A stretch of 64,000 nt of DNA from SLRI01 sp964402505 (GTDB taxonomy: Bacteria; Pseudomonadota; Alphaproteobacteria; Geminicoccales; Geminicoccaceae): contig CAYOCP010000007.1 of the NCBI GenBank assembly GCA_964402505.1, forward strand, positions 98,069 through 162,068. Reading direction: 5' to 3'. The position numbers and the translations under genes are program-made. Shown piece after piece: positions 1 through 9,388 of the stretch. The notes under the pieces were generated by a model. It saw only the letters and a list, made by a program, of their open reading frames with translations. It searched no databases and had not been told where the DNA came from. The stretch's first letter is position 1, and each line of letters starts with the position of its first letter.

Positions 1-868
1 TGGGCAGGAGCGCCGTGCCGATGGCCACGCCGATGATGCCGAGCGGCAGCTGGTTCAGCCGGTCGGCGTAGAAGAGGTAGGAGACCGCACCCACCGGCAG
101 GAGCGAGGCGAACCAGGTGTCGACGATCAGGTTGATCTGGTAGACGCCGGAGCCGATGGCACCCGGCAGCATGAGCTGGAAGAGTCGCTTCAGGCGCGGT
201 GTCAGGCGCGGCCGATGGAGCCTCAGCCCCATGCCGTTGCGGCGCGCCGCGACGGCGACCCAGGCGAGCTGAAGGACACCGGCGAGAGCGACGCCCCAGG
301 CCAGCGCGTGCGCCGGCGTCGCCGGGTGCAGGCTGGCGAGCAGGAGGGTTCCGATCAGGACGATATTCAGGATGATCGGAGCGATGGCGGCAGCGGCGAA
401 GCGGCCGAGCGAATTGAGCACCCCGCTGAAGAGGGCGGCGAGCGATATGAACATGAGATAGGGGAAGGTGATGCGGCTGAGCGCCACCGCGAGGCCGTAG
501 CGTTCGCCCGCGGGCTCGAAGCCCGGAGCCAGGATCCGCACCAGCCACGGCATGCCGAGCTCGGCCAGCAGCACCACCACGAGAAGGACCGTGGTCATCA
601 CCGCCAGCGCCTCCTCGGCGAACCGGCGCGCCTCCTCCCGGCTCCCGCCTTCGAGTGCTCGCGCGAAGAGCGGCACGAAGGCGGCGTTGAAAGCCCCCTC
701 CGCGAACAGGCGGCGGAGCAGGTTGGCGAGCTTGAAGCTGACGAAGAAGGCATCCGCCGCGGCACCGGCGCCGAGCACGGCGGCGATCAGGAGGTCACGG
801 ACGAAGCCCAGAACGCGCGAGATCGCCGTGAACGACCCCACGGTCAAGGTGGCCTTGACGATGTTCAA
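1..868 (-). CDS. murJ: Lipid II flippase MurJ (C-terminus cut by window edge)
   Basis: MurJ moves the peptidoglycan precursor lipid II across the inner membrane. The visible ~289 N-terminal residues begin LNIVKATLTVGSFTAISRVL and continue with GFVRDLLIAAVLGAGAAADA, the characteristic start of the MurJ/MviN family, followed by several hydrophobic segments including a LFYADRLNQLPLGIIGVAIG-type stretch near the window edge. The best start is TTG at 868-866: it gives the usual family N-terminus, and no in-frame ATG or GTG lies between it and the upstream gene. It begins 7 bases after the glnD stop, so the two genes are probably cotranscribed, an order common in alphaproteobacteria. The C-terminal half is outside the window. 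Confidence 0.93.
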   Translation of the reverse strand, partial: MNIVKATLTVGSFTAISRVLGFVRDLLIAAVLGAGAAADAFFVSFKLANLLRRLFAEGAFNAAFVPLFARALEGGSREEARRFAEEALAVMTTVLLVVVLLAELGMPWLVRILAPGFEPAGERYGLAVALSRITFPYLMFISLAALFSGVLNSLGRFAAAAIAPIILNIVLIGTLLLASLHPATPAHALAWGVALAGVLQLAWVAVAARRNGMGLRLHRPRLTPRLKRLFQLMLPGAIGSGVYQINLIVDTWFASLLPVGAVSYLFYADRLNQLPLGIIGVAIGTALLP

Positions 869-875
869 GCGGGGA

Positions 876-3650
876 TCACCCGCGATGACCCGACGTTTCC
901 TGGCCCGCGGGCTCGGCGAGCACCGCCTCGAGATCGCCCTTCAGCCGCTTGAGGCCGGCGGGGCTCGAGATCTTCAGGCCGAACACGTCCTTGACGTAGA
1001 AGACGTCGACCACCCGCTCGCCATAGGTGCTGATATGGGCGCTGTGGATGACGAGGCCGCGCTCCTTCAGGGCCTTGGCGAGGCCGAAGAGCAGGCCGGG
1101 ACGGTCGCGGCCGTTGACCTCGATGACGCTGTGCGTGCCGCTCGCCTGGTTGTTGACGAGCACGCGCGGCTCGACCGTGAAGACCTCGGTCCGGGCCGGC
1201 AGCGAGCGGCGGCCGGCGAGCTCCTTCTCGAGCCAGACCTCGCCGGCCAGGACCCTCTGGACGTTGCGCTCGATGCGGGCGAATCGGGCCGGATCGTCGA
1301 CCGCGGCCTGACGCTCGGCGTCCTGAACGCCCAGCGTGTCCAGCGCCATGCCGTCCATTGTCGTGAAGATGTGCGCATCGACGATGCTCACCCCGCTCAG
1401 CGCCAGGGCACCCGCGACCTTCATGAAGAGGCCCGGATGGTCGGCGGCGTGAACGGTGATCTCGGTGCGCGCGTGGAACGCGTCGACGTGGAAGTCGAGG
1501 GCCAGGGGCAGGTTCTGCCTGCGCGCCCGGCGCACCAGACGGGCATGCCGCAGATGCGCCTCGTGCGCCACGCCCAGCCAGTAGCGCGGATCGTGCAGCG
1601 CCGTGTAGGCCTCGATCTCGGCCGGCGTCCAACGCTCGGCGCGCTCGGCGAGGAGCGCCTCGACCAGGCTCGCCCGGGCGCGCTCGATCCGCTCCATCCG
1701 CCGGCCGTGCAGGTCGCCCGAGGCCATTGCGGCCTCCGCCTCGTGGTAGAGCTCGCGCAAGAGCTGGCCTTTCCAGCCGTTCCAGACGGTCGGGCCGACC
1801 GCCCGGATGTCGGCCACCGTCAGGATCAGAAGCAGGCGCAGCCGCTCCGGCGACTGCACCACGGCGACCAGATCCTGCAGCGTCTTCGGGTCCTCGCTGT
1901 CGCGCTTGAAGGCGAAGTTGCTGAGCACGAGGTGGTGGCGAACGAGCCAGGCGACGGTCTCGGTGGCGGCCTGATCGAGGCTGAGGCGAGGGCAGAGCTT
2001 CTCCGCGATGCGGGCGCCGACCTCGCTGTGATCGCCGCCGCGGCCCTTGCCGACATCGTGCAGGAAGGCGGCGACGAAAAGCTCGGTGCGCGATGCCGAT
2101 TGCGGGAAGATGCGCGTCGACAGCGGATGATCGACCTCGAGGGTGCCCGTCTCGATCCGGTGCAGGTTGTCGATCACCCGGATGGTGTGCTCGTCCACCG
2201 TGTAGACGTGGTAGAGATTGTGCTGCATCTGCGCGACCACGCGGCCGAAATCCGGCACCATCCGGCCGAGAATGCCCGATTCGTTGAGCCGGGTGAGGGT
2301 TTGGGCCGGCTCCTTACGGCTGGTCAGCATCTCCAGGAACAGGCGGTTCGCCTCGGGGCTCTCGCGCACGCCCTGATCGATCCGGCGCAGGTTCTGCGCC
2401 AGCGCCTTCAGTGCCATGGGGTGAATGTCGAGATCACGCGCCTGCGCCTCGTGGAAGAGCTCGAGCATGGCGACCGGTCGGGTCGCGAAGAGCCCCGGAT
2501 CGGCGAGCGCCAGGCGGCGGCCCTGGACGACGAAGCCGCCGATCCGCCGCCGGCTCGGGCCGAAGCGTGGCAGGGCGAAGCGCGGCCGCCGCTTGTGCCG
2601 CTCCTCGAGTGCCGCGCAGACCAGCCGGGTCAGCGAGCCCACCTCCTTGGCGACGAGGTAATAGCTCTTCATGAAGCGCTCGACGCCGAGCGTGCGCGGC
2701 CGGTCGCGATAGCCCATGCGGTGCGCGATCTCCGGCTGCAGGTCGAACGTCAGCCGCTCCTCGGCGCGGTTGGTGAGGTAGTGCAGGTGGCAGCGGACGG
2801 TCCAGAGGAACCGCCGCGAGCGGAGAAAGCTGTTCAGCTCCGCACGGCTGAGGACGCCGTGCGTCACGAGGTCCTCCCAGTTCCCGACGTCGTGGATGAA
2901 GCGGGCGAGCCAGACCAGGGTCTGCAGGTCGCGAAGCCCGCCCTTGCCGTCCTTGATGTTCGGCTCGAGCAGGTAGCGGCTGTCGCCGGTGCGCCGATGG
3001 CGGGCGTCGCGCTCGGCGAGCTTGGCCTCGATGAACTCCGGCTCGTGGCCGTTGCAGACCTCGCTCCGAAAGCGGGCGATGAGCTCCTCGTGAAGACGCG
3101 CCGAGCCCCAGAGCAGGCGGGTCTCGAGCAGCGTGGTGCGGATGGTGATGTCGCTCCGCGCGAGCTTGAGGCACTCGTTCAGCGAGCGCGTCGACTGGCC
3201 GACCTTGAGACCGAGATCCCAGAGCCGGTAGAGCAGGAACTCGGTCATCTGCTCGAGATGCGGGGTCGGCTTGTAGGGGTAGAGAAAGAGCACGTCGATG
3301 TCGGAATGCGGTGCGAGCTCGCCGCGCCCGTAGCCACCGACCGCGAGCAGCGCCATCTCCTCGCCGCGCGTCGGGTTGGAGACCCGGAAGAGCTGGCTCT
3401 CGGCGAAGTCGAGCGCTCCGGCCAGAAGACCGTCCAGAAGCCGCGCCCGCTCGCGCACGACCCGCTCGCCGTCGCCGTCCGCGGCGAACTGCGCCTCGAG
3501 CCTCCGGTCGCTGTCGCCGAGCACCCGGCGCATGCGCAGAAGCACCGCCGCCCCCGACTCCGCCCGCTCATCGGCGAGGAGGGGGGCGCCGATCCGCTGA
3601 CGATGGGTCAGCCCGGGGGAGACGTGGAGAGCTGGTGCCGAGAGCGCCAT
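876..3650 (-). CDS. glnD: Bifunctional uridylyltransferase/uridylyl-removing enzyme GlnD
   Basis: GlnD senses glutamine and adds or removes UMP on PII proteins, controlling nitrogen assimilation. From the start chosen here (ATG at 3650, MALSAPALHVSPG) the protein is about 924 residues, normal for the family. Domains in order: nucleotidyltransferase with GGYGRGELAPHSDIDVLF near residue 105; the PII-uridylyltransferase linker region; an HD hydrolase domain with AAFLHDVGKGRGGDHSEVG near residue 530; two C-terminal ACT domains (one starting EITVHAADHPGLFMKVAGAL, one with EVNGRDRPGLLFGLAKAL). The frame stays open upstream to 3812, but that extra 54 residues has no family resemblance and runs into the divergent ccmD start, so it was excluded. 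murJ follows directly. Confidence 0.95.
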   Translation of the reverse strand: MALSAPALHVSPGLTHRQRIGAPLLADERAESGAAVLLRMRRVLGDSDRRLEAQFAADGDGERVVRERARLLDGLLAGALDFAESQLFRVSNPTRGEEMALLAVGGYGRGELAPHSDIDVLFLYPYKPTPHLEQMTEFLLYRLWDLGLKVGQSTRSLNECLKLARSDITIRTTLLETRLLWGSARLHEELIARFRSEVCNGHEPEFIEAKLAERDARHRRTGDSRYLLEPNIKDGKGGLRDLQTLVWLARFIHDVGNWEDLVTHGVLSRAELNSFLRSRRFLWTVRCHLHYLTNRAEERLTFDLQPEIAHRMGYRDRPRTLGVERFMKSYYLVAKEVGSLTRLVCAALEERHKRRPRFALPRFGPSRRRIGGFVVQGRRLALADPGLFATRPVAMLELFHEAQARDLDIHPMALKALAQNLRRIDQGVRESPEANRLFLEMLTSRKEPAQTLTRLNESGILGRMVPDFGRVVAQMQHNLYHVYTVDEHTIRVIDNLHRIETGTLEVDHPLSTRIFPQSASRTELFVAAFLHDVGKGRGGDHSEVGARIAEKLCPRLSLDQAATETVAWLVRHHLVLSNFAFKRDSEDPKTLQDLVAVVQSPERLRLLLILTVADIRAVGPTVWNGWKGQLLRELYHEAEAAMASGDLHGRRMERIERARASLVEALLAERAERWTPAEIEAYTALHDPRYWLGVAHEAHLRHARLVRRARRQNLPLALDFHVDAFHARTEITVHAADHPGLFMKVAGALALSGVSIVDAHIFTTMDGMALDTLGVQDAERQAAVDDPARFARIERNVQRVLAGEVWLEKELAGRRSLPARTEVFTVEPRVLVNNQASGTHSVIEVNGRDRPGLLFGLAKALKERGLVIHSAHISTYGERVVDVFYVKDVFGLKISSPAGLKRLKGDLEAVLAEPAGQETSGHRG

Positions 3651-3801
3651 CTGGAAATGTCTTCTGCCTTCATTCCGCGACGGAACCGGTCGCTGCGTCG
3701 GATCGTCTCGCCCATTCGCCTGGACGCCTTTACACGAGATTCCATTTATAGTGTGCTGCTGCGATTGCGTGAACGGCATCTCGTCCCTTGGGAGACCGCG
3801 T

Positions 3802-4044
3802 TTGGAGTTCATCCGGATGGGGGGCTACGGCGGCTATGTCTGGTCGGCGTTCGGCTTCACATTGATCCTGACGCTCGGCCTGGCTTGGCAGAGCTGGTGG
3901 CTGCAGCGGCGGCGCAGCGACGAGCTCGCCCTGCTCCGGCAGCAGGTCCGGCCGCGGGACCGGGACGGCGCCTCCCAACGTCCATTGCGACGGCTGGTCG
4001 CGGTCCGTGCCGACGAGACCGGCGAGCAGCCATCCGGCTCGTGA
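3802..4044 (+). CDS. ccmD: Heme exporter protein CcmD
   Basis: CcmD is a tiny membrane protein that helps release holo-CcmE from the CcmABC heme-handling complex. The product (80 residues) reads LEFIRMGGYGGYVWSAFGFT, the standard CcmD signature, then one membrane helix ending WQSWWLQRRRSDELALL and a longer than usual hydrophilic tail. The TTG at 3802 is preferred because GGGAG lies a few bases upstream and the family has a few residues before MGGYG; ATG at 3817 is the alternative. It heads the run ccmD-E-F-G-H-I. The ccmA, ccmB and ccmC genes are not in the window. Its 5' region is divergent from glnD, leaving about 150 bases for both promoters. Confidence 0.85.
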   Translation: MEFIRMGGYGGYVWSAFGFTLILTLGLAWQSWWLQRRRSDELALLRQQVRPRDRDGASQRPLRRLVAVRADETGEQPSGS

Positions 4045-4050
4045 GAAGAA

Positions 4051-4536
4051 ATGCGGTTTCGCAAACGCCAGCGCCTGGTCCTGATCGGGCTCGCCCTGCT
4101 CCTGCTCGGCGGTGCCACCGCGCTGACCCTCACGGCGCTTGGCGACAAGATCGCGTTCTTCGTCACACCGACGCAGATCGTCGACGGTGAGGCGGCGGTG
4201 AACCGCAATTTCCGCGTCGGCGGTCTCGTGGTCGACGGCAGCATCCGGCGCGGCACCGACGGCAGCGTCGCCTTCCGGCTGACCGACACCGCGAATGAGA
4301 TCGAGGTCCACTACAAGGGCATCCTGCCTGATCTCTTCCGCGAGGGACAGGGCATCGTCGCCCAGGGCACGCTGGCCGCGTCCGGCGCCGATGCGATCTT
4401 CAACGCCAGCGAGATCCTGGCGAAGCACGACGAGAACTACATGCCGAGAGAGGTTGCCGACGCCCTGAAGGAAGCCGGGTACTGGCAGCACAACGAGGCC
4501 GCGGGCGAACCCCCGGCCGGGAATGTCACCCGATGA
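4051..4536 (+). CDS. ccmE: Cytochrome c maturation heme chaperone CcmE
   Basis: CcmE is a membrane-anchored periplasmic chaperone that binds heme covalently through a histidine and passes it to the CcmF/H lyase. The 161-residue protein has a short basic N-terminus, one membrane anchor (LVLIGLALLLLGGATALTLT) and an OB-fold beta domain with FRVGGLVVDGSIRR and YKGILPDLFREGQGIVAQGT. The heme-binding histidine is in the motif LAKHDENYMP (HxxxY). It starts 6 bases after ccmD and overlaps the ccmF start by ATGA, so translation is coupled. Confidence 0.97.
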   Translation: MRFRKRQRLVLIGLALLLLGGATALTLTALGDKIAFFVTPTQIVDGEAAVNRNFRVGGLVVDGSIRRGTDGSVAFRLTDTANEIEVHYKGILPDLFREGQGIVAQGTLAASGADAIFNASEILAKHDENYMPREVADALKEAGYWQHNEAAGEPPAGNVTR

Positions 4537-6536
4537 TCGTCGAGCTCGGTCATTTCGCGCTCGTCACGGCCCTCGGCCTCGCCCTCGCCCAGGGCACTCT
4601 GCCGTTCCTCGGTGCCGCCCGCGAGGACCTGGCACTGATGCGGCTGGGCTCGACGGCGGCAATCGGCCAGCTCGCCTGCCTGACGCTCGCCTTCGCGGCG
4701 CTCAGCCACGCCTACGTCACCTCGGACTTCTCGCTGCTCAATGTCTACGAGAACAGCCACTCGACGAAGCCGCTGCTCTACAAGATCAGCGGTGTCTGGG
4801 GCAATCACGAGGGCTCGCTCGTCCTCTGGGTCTGGATCCTCGCCCTCTTCGGTGCCGGCGTCGCCCTCTTCGGCCGCAACCTGCCCTTGCCGTTCAAGGC
4901 GCGCACGCTCGCGGTCCAGGGGCTGATCGGCTCGGGCTTCCTGCTCTTCATGCTCTTCACCTCCAATCCCTTCGAGCGGCTGGTGCCCGCGCCGCTCGAC
5001 GGCACCGGCCTCAACCCGATCCTCCAGGACCCCGGTCTCGCCTTCCATCCGCCCATGCTCTATCTGGGCTATGTCGGTCTCTCGGTGACCTTCTCCTTCG
5101 CCATGGCGGCACTCATCGAGGGTCGGGTGGACGCGAGCTGGGCACGCTGGGTGCGACCCTGGACCCTGGCGGCCTGGGTCGCTCTCACGCTCGGCATCGC
5201 CCTCGGCTCGTGGTGGGCCTATTACGAGCTCGGCTGGGGCGGCTGGTGGTTCTGGGACCCGGTGGAGAACGCCAGCTTCATGCCCTGGCTCGCGGCCACC
5301 GCGCTTCTGCATTCCGCGATCGTCGTCGAGAAGCGCGACACGCTCAAGAGCTGGACCATCCTGCTCGCCATTCTGGCCTTCTCGCTCTCGCTCCTCGGCA
5401 CCTTCCTCGTCCGCTCGGGCGTGCTGACCTCGGTCCATGCCTTCGCTGTCGATCCGGATCGCGGCATCTTCATCCTGGTGCTCCTGGTCCTCGCCATCGG
5501 CGGCTCGCTCGCCATGTTCGCCCTCCGCGCCCCGGCCATGCAGCCGGGCGGCCACTTCGCGCCGGTCAGCCGCGAGGGCGGCCTGCTCCTGAACAACCTC
5601 CTGCTCGCGACCGCCACCGCCACGGTGCTGCTCGGCACGCTCTATCCCCTGGCCCTCGAGATCGTCGGCGGTGCCAAGATTTCGGTCGGCCCGCCCTTCT
5701 TCAATGCCACCTTCGTGCCGCTCATGCTGCCGCTGCTGCTCGCGGTGCCGATCGGTGCCACGCTCGCCTGGAAGCGCGGCAGCCTGTCCGGCGCCTTCAA
5801 TCGCCTCAAGCTGGCAGTGGCGGCGGCACTCGCCACCATGGCGCTCTACCTCGTGCTGGTCGAGCCGCGGAGCCTCGCGGCAGCACTCGGGTTCGGCCTC
5901 GCGGTCTGGCTGATCGGCGGCTCGCTCGCCGATCTCGTGGCGCGCATCGGGCTCCTCGAGCTCGCGCCCGCCCGCTCCTGGCAGCGGCTTCGGGGCCTGC
6001 CGGCCAGCGCCTTCGCCGTCACCATCGCCCATGCCGGCCTCGGTGTCCTGATCGTCGGCATCACCGCCTCGAGCGCGCTGCAGGAGGAGCGCATCCTGGC
6101 CATGCGGCCAGGCGATGTCGCCACCATCGGCGGCTACGAGGTGGTGTTCGAGGGTGTCGCGGAGCATCAGGGTCCGAACTACACGGCCCTGCGCGCCACC
6201 TTCGCGACGACCAGTGGCGGCCGGCCCGTCGCCACGCTCCACTCGGAGAAGCGCTTCTTCCCGGTCGAGCGGCAGTCGACCACGGAGGCGGGCATCCAGA
6301 CCACCCTCTGGCGCGATCTCTACTTCGTGCTCGGCGACCGGACCCCCGACGGCGCCTGGGCGGTTCGCCTCTACGTCAATCCGTTCGTCATCTGGCTCTG
6401 GGGCGGGGTCGGCATCATGGCGGTGGGCGGCCTCGTCTCCCTCCTCGACCGGCGCCTTCGGGTCGGCGCCCCGCGGGCGGCGGCCGCCCGACGCCGTGCC
6501 GCAAGTCCCGGCCTCGGTGCTCCGGCCGGCCCTTGA
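4533..6536 (+). CDS. ccmF: Heme lyase CcmF
   Basis: CcmF is the multi-pass inner-membrane heme-lyase subunit that attaches heme to apocytochrome c. The 667-residue protein has many hydrophobic helices and the tryptophan-rich heme-handling motif WGGWWFWDPVENASFMPWL near residues 234-252. Conserved ALIEGR and GVLTSVHAFAVDP segments follow. Start ATG at 4533 overlaps the ccmE stop (ATGA). The C-terminus ends in a basic Ala/Arg/Pro tail just before ccmG, with no gap. Length and order agree with the family; nothing is missing. Confidence 0.97.
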   Translation: MIVELGHFALVTALGLALAQGTLPFLGAAREDLALMRLGSTAAIGQLACLTLAFAALSHAYVTSDFSLLNVYENSHSTKPLLYKISGVWGNHEGSLVLWVWILALFGAGVALFGRNLPLPFKARTLAVQGLIGSGFLLFMLFTSNPFERLVPAPLDGTGLNPILQDPGLAFHPPMLYLGYVGLSVTFSFAMAALIEGRVDASWARWVRPWTLAAWVALTLGIALGSWWAYYELGWGGWWFWDPVENASFMPWLAATALLHSAIVVEKRDTLKSWTILLAILAFSLSLLGTFLVRSGVLTSVHAFAVDPDRGIFILVLLVLAIGGSLAMFALRAPAMQPGGHFAPVSREGGLLLNNLLLATATATVLLGTLYPLALEIVGGAKISVGPPFFNATFVPLMLPLLLAVPIGATLAWKRGSLSGAFNRLKLAVAAALATMALYLVLVEPRSLAAALGFGLAVWLIGGSLADLVARIGLLELAPARSWQRLRGLPASAFAVTIAHAGLGVLIVGITASSALQEERILAMRPGDVATIGGYEVVFEGVAEHQGPNYTALRATFATTSGGRPVATLHSEKRFFPVERQSTTEAGIQTTLWRDLYFVLGDRTPDGAWAVRLYVNPFVIWLWGGVGIMAVGGLVSLLDRRLRVGAPRAAAARRRAASPGLGAPAGP

Positions 6537-7067
6537 ATGCGCCGCCTCCTGTTCATCGTCCCGGTCGTCGTCTTCGTCGCCATTGCCGGGTTTCTCGCGG
6601 TGGGGTTGACCCGCGATCCCTCCACCTTGCCCTCGGCCCTGCTCGACCGGCCGGCCCCCGCCTTCGACCTGCCGCCGCTGCCGGGCCGCGACGAGGTCGG
6701 CTTCGCCAGCACCGACCTCGGCGGCGAGCCGAAGCTGGTCAATTTCTTCGCCTCCTGGTGCGTGCCTTGCCGGATCGAGCATCCGGTCATCAACCGGCTG
6801 GGCCAGTCCGGCGTGACGGTCGACGCCGTCAACTACAAGGACAAGCCCGAGGACGCGCTCGCCTGGCTCGCCGAGCTCGGCGATCCCTTCGAGCGGGTCG
6901 GCAGCGATCGGGAAGGCCGGGTCGGCATCGACTGGGGCGTGTACGGCGTGCCCGAGACCTATGTCGTCGATGCCGACGGCACCATCGTCTACAAGCATGT
7001 GGGGCCGCTCCAGCCACGCGACGTCGAGCGCACGATCCTGCCGCTGCTCGAGAGCCTGAAGCGATGA
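6537..7067 (+). CDS. ccmG: Periplasmic thiol:disulfide oxidoreductase CcmG/DsbE
   Basis: CcmG is a membrane-tethered thioredoxin-like reductant that keeps the CXXCH heme-binding cysteines of apocytochrome c reduced. The 176-residue product has one N-terminal membrane anchor (LLFIVPVVVFVAIAGFLAV) and a thioredoxin fold with active site FFASWCVPCRIEHP. The cis-proline loop is in GVYGVPETYVVDADG, and a typical LQPRDVERTILPLLESLK end follows. The start codon directly follows the ccmF stop, and the end overlaps ccmH by 4 bases. Confidence 0.96.
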   Translation: MRRLLFIVPVVVFVAIAGFLAVGLTRDPSTLPSALLDRPAPAFDLPPLPGRDEVGFASTDLGGEPKLVNFFASWCVPCRIEHPVINRLGQSGVTVDAVNYKDKPEDALAWLAELGDPFERVGSDREGRVGIDWGVYGVPETYVVDADGTIVYKHVGPLQPRDVERTILPLLESLKR

Positions 7068-7555
7068 TGCGCGGCATCCTCCTCGCCCTTCTCCTGGCCC
7101 TGTCGGCGGCGGTGCCGGGCTTCGCGGCGCTCGCCCCCGACGAGATCATGGACGACCCGGCGCTCGAGGCGCGGGCGCGCGCCATCAGCAAGGAGCTGCG
7201 CTGTCTCGTCTGCCAGAACCAGTCCATCGACGATTCCGATGCCGATCTCGCCCACGACCTCCGCCATCTCGTGCGCGAGCGGCTGAAGGCCGGCGACAGC
7301 GACGCCGAGATCCTGCAGTACATGGTCGATCGCTACGGCGCCTTCGTCCTCCTGAAGCCGCCCGTGACCGCCGGCACGCTGCTCCTCTGGATCGGTCCGT
7401 TCCTGGTGCTCGCGATCGGCGCCGGCTTCCTGCTGACCAGCCTGCGCCGCCGTCGTCTTGCCGGCGACGAGGCCCTGCCGCTGACGCCCGACGAAGAGCG
7501 CCGTCTGGCCGAGCTGCTCGACAAGACGGCCAACGAGCCCGCCGGACCCCGATGA
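7064..7555 (+). CDS. ccmH: Cytochrome c maturation protein CcmH (CycL type)
   Basis: CcmH reduces apocytochrome c cysteines within the CcmFHI heme-ligation complex. The 163-residue protein has a signal/anchor (GILLALLLALSAAVPGFAAL), the three-helix redox domain with the catalytic pair in LRCLVCQNQSIDDSDADLA, a DLRHLVRERLKAGDSDAEI helix, and a C-terminal membrane helix (LLLWIGPFLVLAIGAGFLL). Two adjacent ATG codons occur at 7064 and 7067; the first overlaps the ccmG stop as ATGATGA. The end overlaps ccmI by ATGA. Confidence 0.96.
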   Translation: MMRGILLALLLALSAAVPGFAALAPDEIMDDPALEARARAISKELRCLVCQNQSIDDSDADLAHDLRHLVRERLKAGDSDAEILQYMVDRYGAFVLLKPPVTAGTLLLWIGPFLVLAIGAGFLLTSLRRRRLAGDEALPLTPDEERRLAELLDKTANEPAGPR

Positions 7556-8925
7556 GCGCCTGGCTCCTGCCCGTCGGCCTCGTGCCGCTCGCCATCGCGG
7601 TTCTCGCCCTCGCCTTGCCGCTGCTCCGACGGCGCTCGACCGACGCGGCCGCGGACAGTGCCGTCGCCATTCTGGAGAACCAGTTGAGCGAGCTCGTCCG
7701 CGACGAGGAGCGTGGCCTGATCCAGCCGGCGGAGGCCCGGGCTGCCCGGGTCGAGATCGAGCGCCGCCTGCTCAGGGCCGCGGGCAGGGTGCGATCGCGC
7801 GAGTTCGCCGCCGGCCGCCTCGGCCGGGCGCTGGTGCTCGTTGCCCTCGTCGCCGTGCCGTTCGGGGCGGTGGCGCTCTATGCGCGGCTGGGCTCGCCCA
7901 GCCAGCCGGATCGGCCCTTCGCGTCACGCGCGGACGAGCGGCAGGGCCCGGCGGTGTCGCCCGAAATCCTGGCCATGGTCGCCAATCTGGAGGCACGCCT
8001 CGAGAGCGACGGCGACGATGCCGAGGGCTGGCTGATGCTCGGCCGGAGCCGGCTCGCCCTCGGCCGGCCCGAGCAGGCGATCGAGGCCTATCGCCGTGCG
8101 GTGACGCTGGCACCGGACGACGCCGAGACGGTCGCCGGCCTCGCCGAGGCGCTCATGACCCACTCCCGGGGCGTCGTCACGCCCGAGGTGCAGGGGCTGA
8201 TGCGCAAGCTGGCGGCACTGGCGCCCGACGATCCACGGCCACGTTACTTTCAGGGGCTCGCCGCCGCCCAGGCCGGTGACTACAACGGCGCCCTGGAGCA
8301 ATGGCGCGTCCTGCTCGCCGGCGCTCCGGCCGATGCGCCCTGGCGCGCCCAGATCGAGCCCTCGATCCGCGAGGCGGCCGAAGCGCTCGGCCTCGATCCC
8401 GACCCCATCCTGGCACTGGCCCGGGCGCCCACGGCCGAGGAGGCGGCCGCCGCCGCCATGGCGGCCCTGCCGCCGGAGGAGCGCCAGGCGCAGGTCGAGG
8501 CCATGGTCGACCGCCTGCAAGCGCGGCTCGAGACGGAAGGCGGCAGCGCCGACGAGTGGCGGCGCCTGGGCCAGGCCCGGCTCGTCCTCGGCGAGCGCGA
8601 CCGGGCCATCCAGGCTTACCGCGAGGCGCTGGCGCTCGCTCCCGACGATCCTTTGGCGATGAAGAGCCTGGCCGCCGCCCTGATCGAGCCTCCAACCACG
8701 CCCGAAGGTCTGCCCGTGGTGAACGACGAAGCGCGCGCCCTCCTCGAGCAGGCGGCGAAGCTCACGCCGGACGACCCCGAGCTGCACTGGTATCTCGGCA
8801 TCCGCGCCGCTGCCGATGGCGACCCCGCCGTCGCCCGGGCGCACTGGGAGACGCTGCTCGCCGAGCTCGATCCGACCGGCCCCGACTGGGCGGCGGTCCG
8901 CGCCCGGCTCGACGCGCTCGACTGA
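7552..8925 (+). CDS. ccmI: Cytochrome c biogenesis TPR protein CcmI
   Basis: CcmI is a membrane-bound TPR chaperone that presents apocytochrome c to the CcmFH lyase. The 457-residue product has two N-terminal membrane helices (around residues 2-23 and 91-112) separated by a cytoplasmic loop, ENQLSELVRDEERGLI, the standard CcmI start. The periplasmic part holds two similar TPR blocks, each with an AWMLGRSRLALGRPEQAIEAY-like unit: one near residues 135-230, and a second near 310-400 with RRLGQARLVLGERDRAIQAY. It is the last gene of the ccm run. Its TGA abuts the stop codon of convergent moaE with no spacer, leaving no room for separate terminators. Confidence 0.9.
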   Translation: MSAWLLPVGLVPLAIAVLALALPLLRRRSTDAAADSAVAILENQLSELVRDEERGLIQPAEARAARVEIERRLLRAAGRVRSREFAAGRLGRALVLVALVAVPFGAVALYARLGSPSQPDRPFASRADERQGPAVSPEILAMVANLEARLESDGDDAEGWLMLGRSRLALGRPEQAIEAYRRAVTLAPDDAETVAGLAEALMTHSRGVVTPEVQGLMRKLAALAPDDPRPRYFQGLAAAQAGDYNGALEQWRVLLAGAPADAPWRAQIEPSIREAAEALGLDPDPILALARAPTAEEAAAAAMAALPPEERQAQVEAMVDRLQARLETEGGSADEWRRLGQARLVLGERDRAIQAYREALALAPDDPLAMKSLAAALIEPPTTPEGLPVVNDEARALLEQAAKLTPDDPELHWYLGIRAAADGDPAVARAHWETLLAELDPTGPDWAAVRARLDALD

Positions 8926-9387
8926 TCAGCCCCTCCCCGGCGCTTCCCAGCGCGCCGCCGCCTCGTCGTCGCTGGTCCGCGCCTCGACCCAGCGCTCGCC
9001 CTCGGGCGTTTCCTCGAGCTTCCAGAAGGGTGCCCTCGTCTTCAGCCAGTCCATCAGGAAAGCACAGGCTTCGAGGGCGGCGGCGCGATGCGCCGAGGCG
9101 GTGGCCACGAGCACGATGGGCTCCCCCGGCAGCATCCGCCCGTAGCGGTGGATGATCAGGCAGTCGTCGAGCGGCCAGCGGGCGCGGGCCTCGGCCTCGA
9201 TCCGCTCCAGCTCCGCCTCGGTCATGCCCGGATAGTGCTCCAGCGTCATCGCCGTCACCACCGCGTCGCCATGGCGATCGCGCACCAGCCCCGTGAAGCT
9301 CGCCACGGCGCCGATATCGGCGCGATCGGCGGCGAACCGGGCGAGCTCGGCGCCGACATCGAAGATCGGGGCCTGCACCCGGACCAT
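8926..9387 (-). CDS. moaE: Molybdopterin synthase catalytic subunit MoaE
   Basis: MoaE is the large subunit of molybdopterin synthase, which adds the dithiolene sulfurs to precursor Z using thiocarboxylated MoaD. The 153-residue protein begins MVRVQAPIFDVGAELARF and has the family motifs GAVASFTGLVRD, TLEHYPGMTEAELERI and the catalytic-lysine region WLKTRAPFWKLEETPEGERW. The ATG at 9387 is chosen because it gives the normal MoaE N-terminus; the frame is open further upstream, but that overlaps moaD and is low-complexity arginine. It starts one base after the moaD stop. Confidence 0.95.
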   Translation of the reverse strand: MVRVQAPIFDVGAELARFAADRADIGAVASFTGLVRDRHGDAVVTAMTLEHYPGMTEAELERIEAEARARWPLDDCLIIHRYGRMLPGEPIVLVATASAHRAAALEACAFLMDWLKTRAPFWKLEETPEGERWVEARTSDDEAAARWEAPGRG

Positions 9388-9388
9388 G

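Noticed and set aside
552..4190. Very long open frame (1,212 codons) on the plus strand
   Set aside because: It runs antisense to glnD and through ccmD; its protein is a low-complexity mirror of high-GC codon bias with no domain. glnD is certain.
4437..6998. Long minus-strand frame (853 codons) over ccmF/ccmG
   Set aside because: Shadow of ccmF, ccmG and ccmE; composition of antisense high-GC DNA only.
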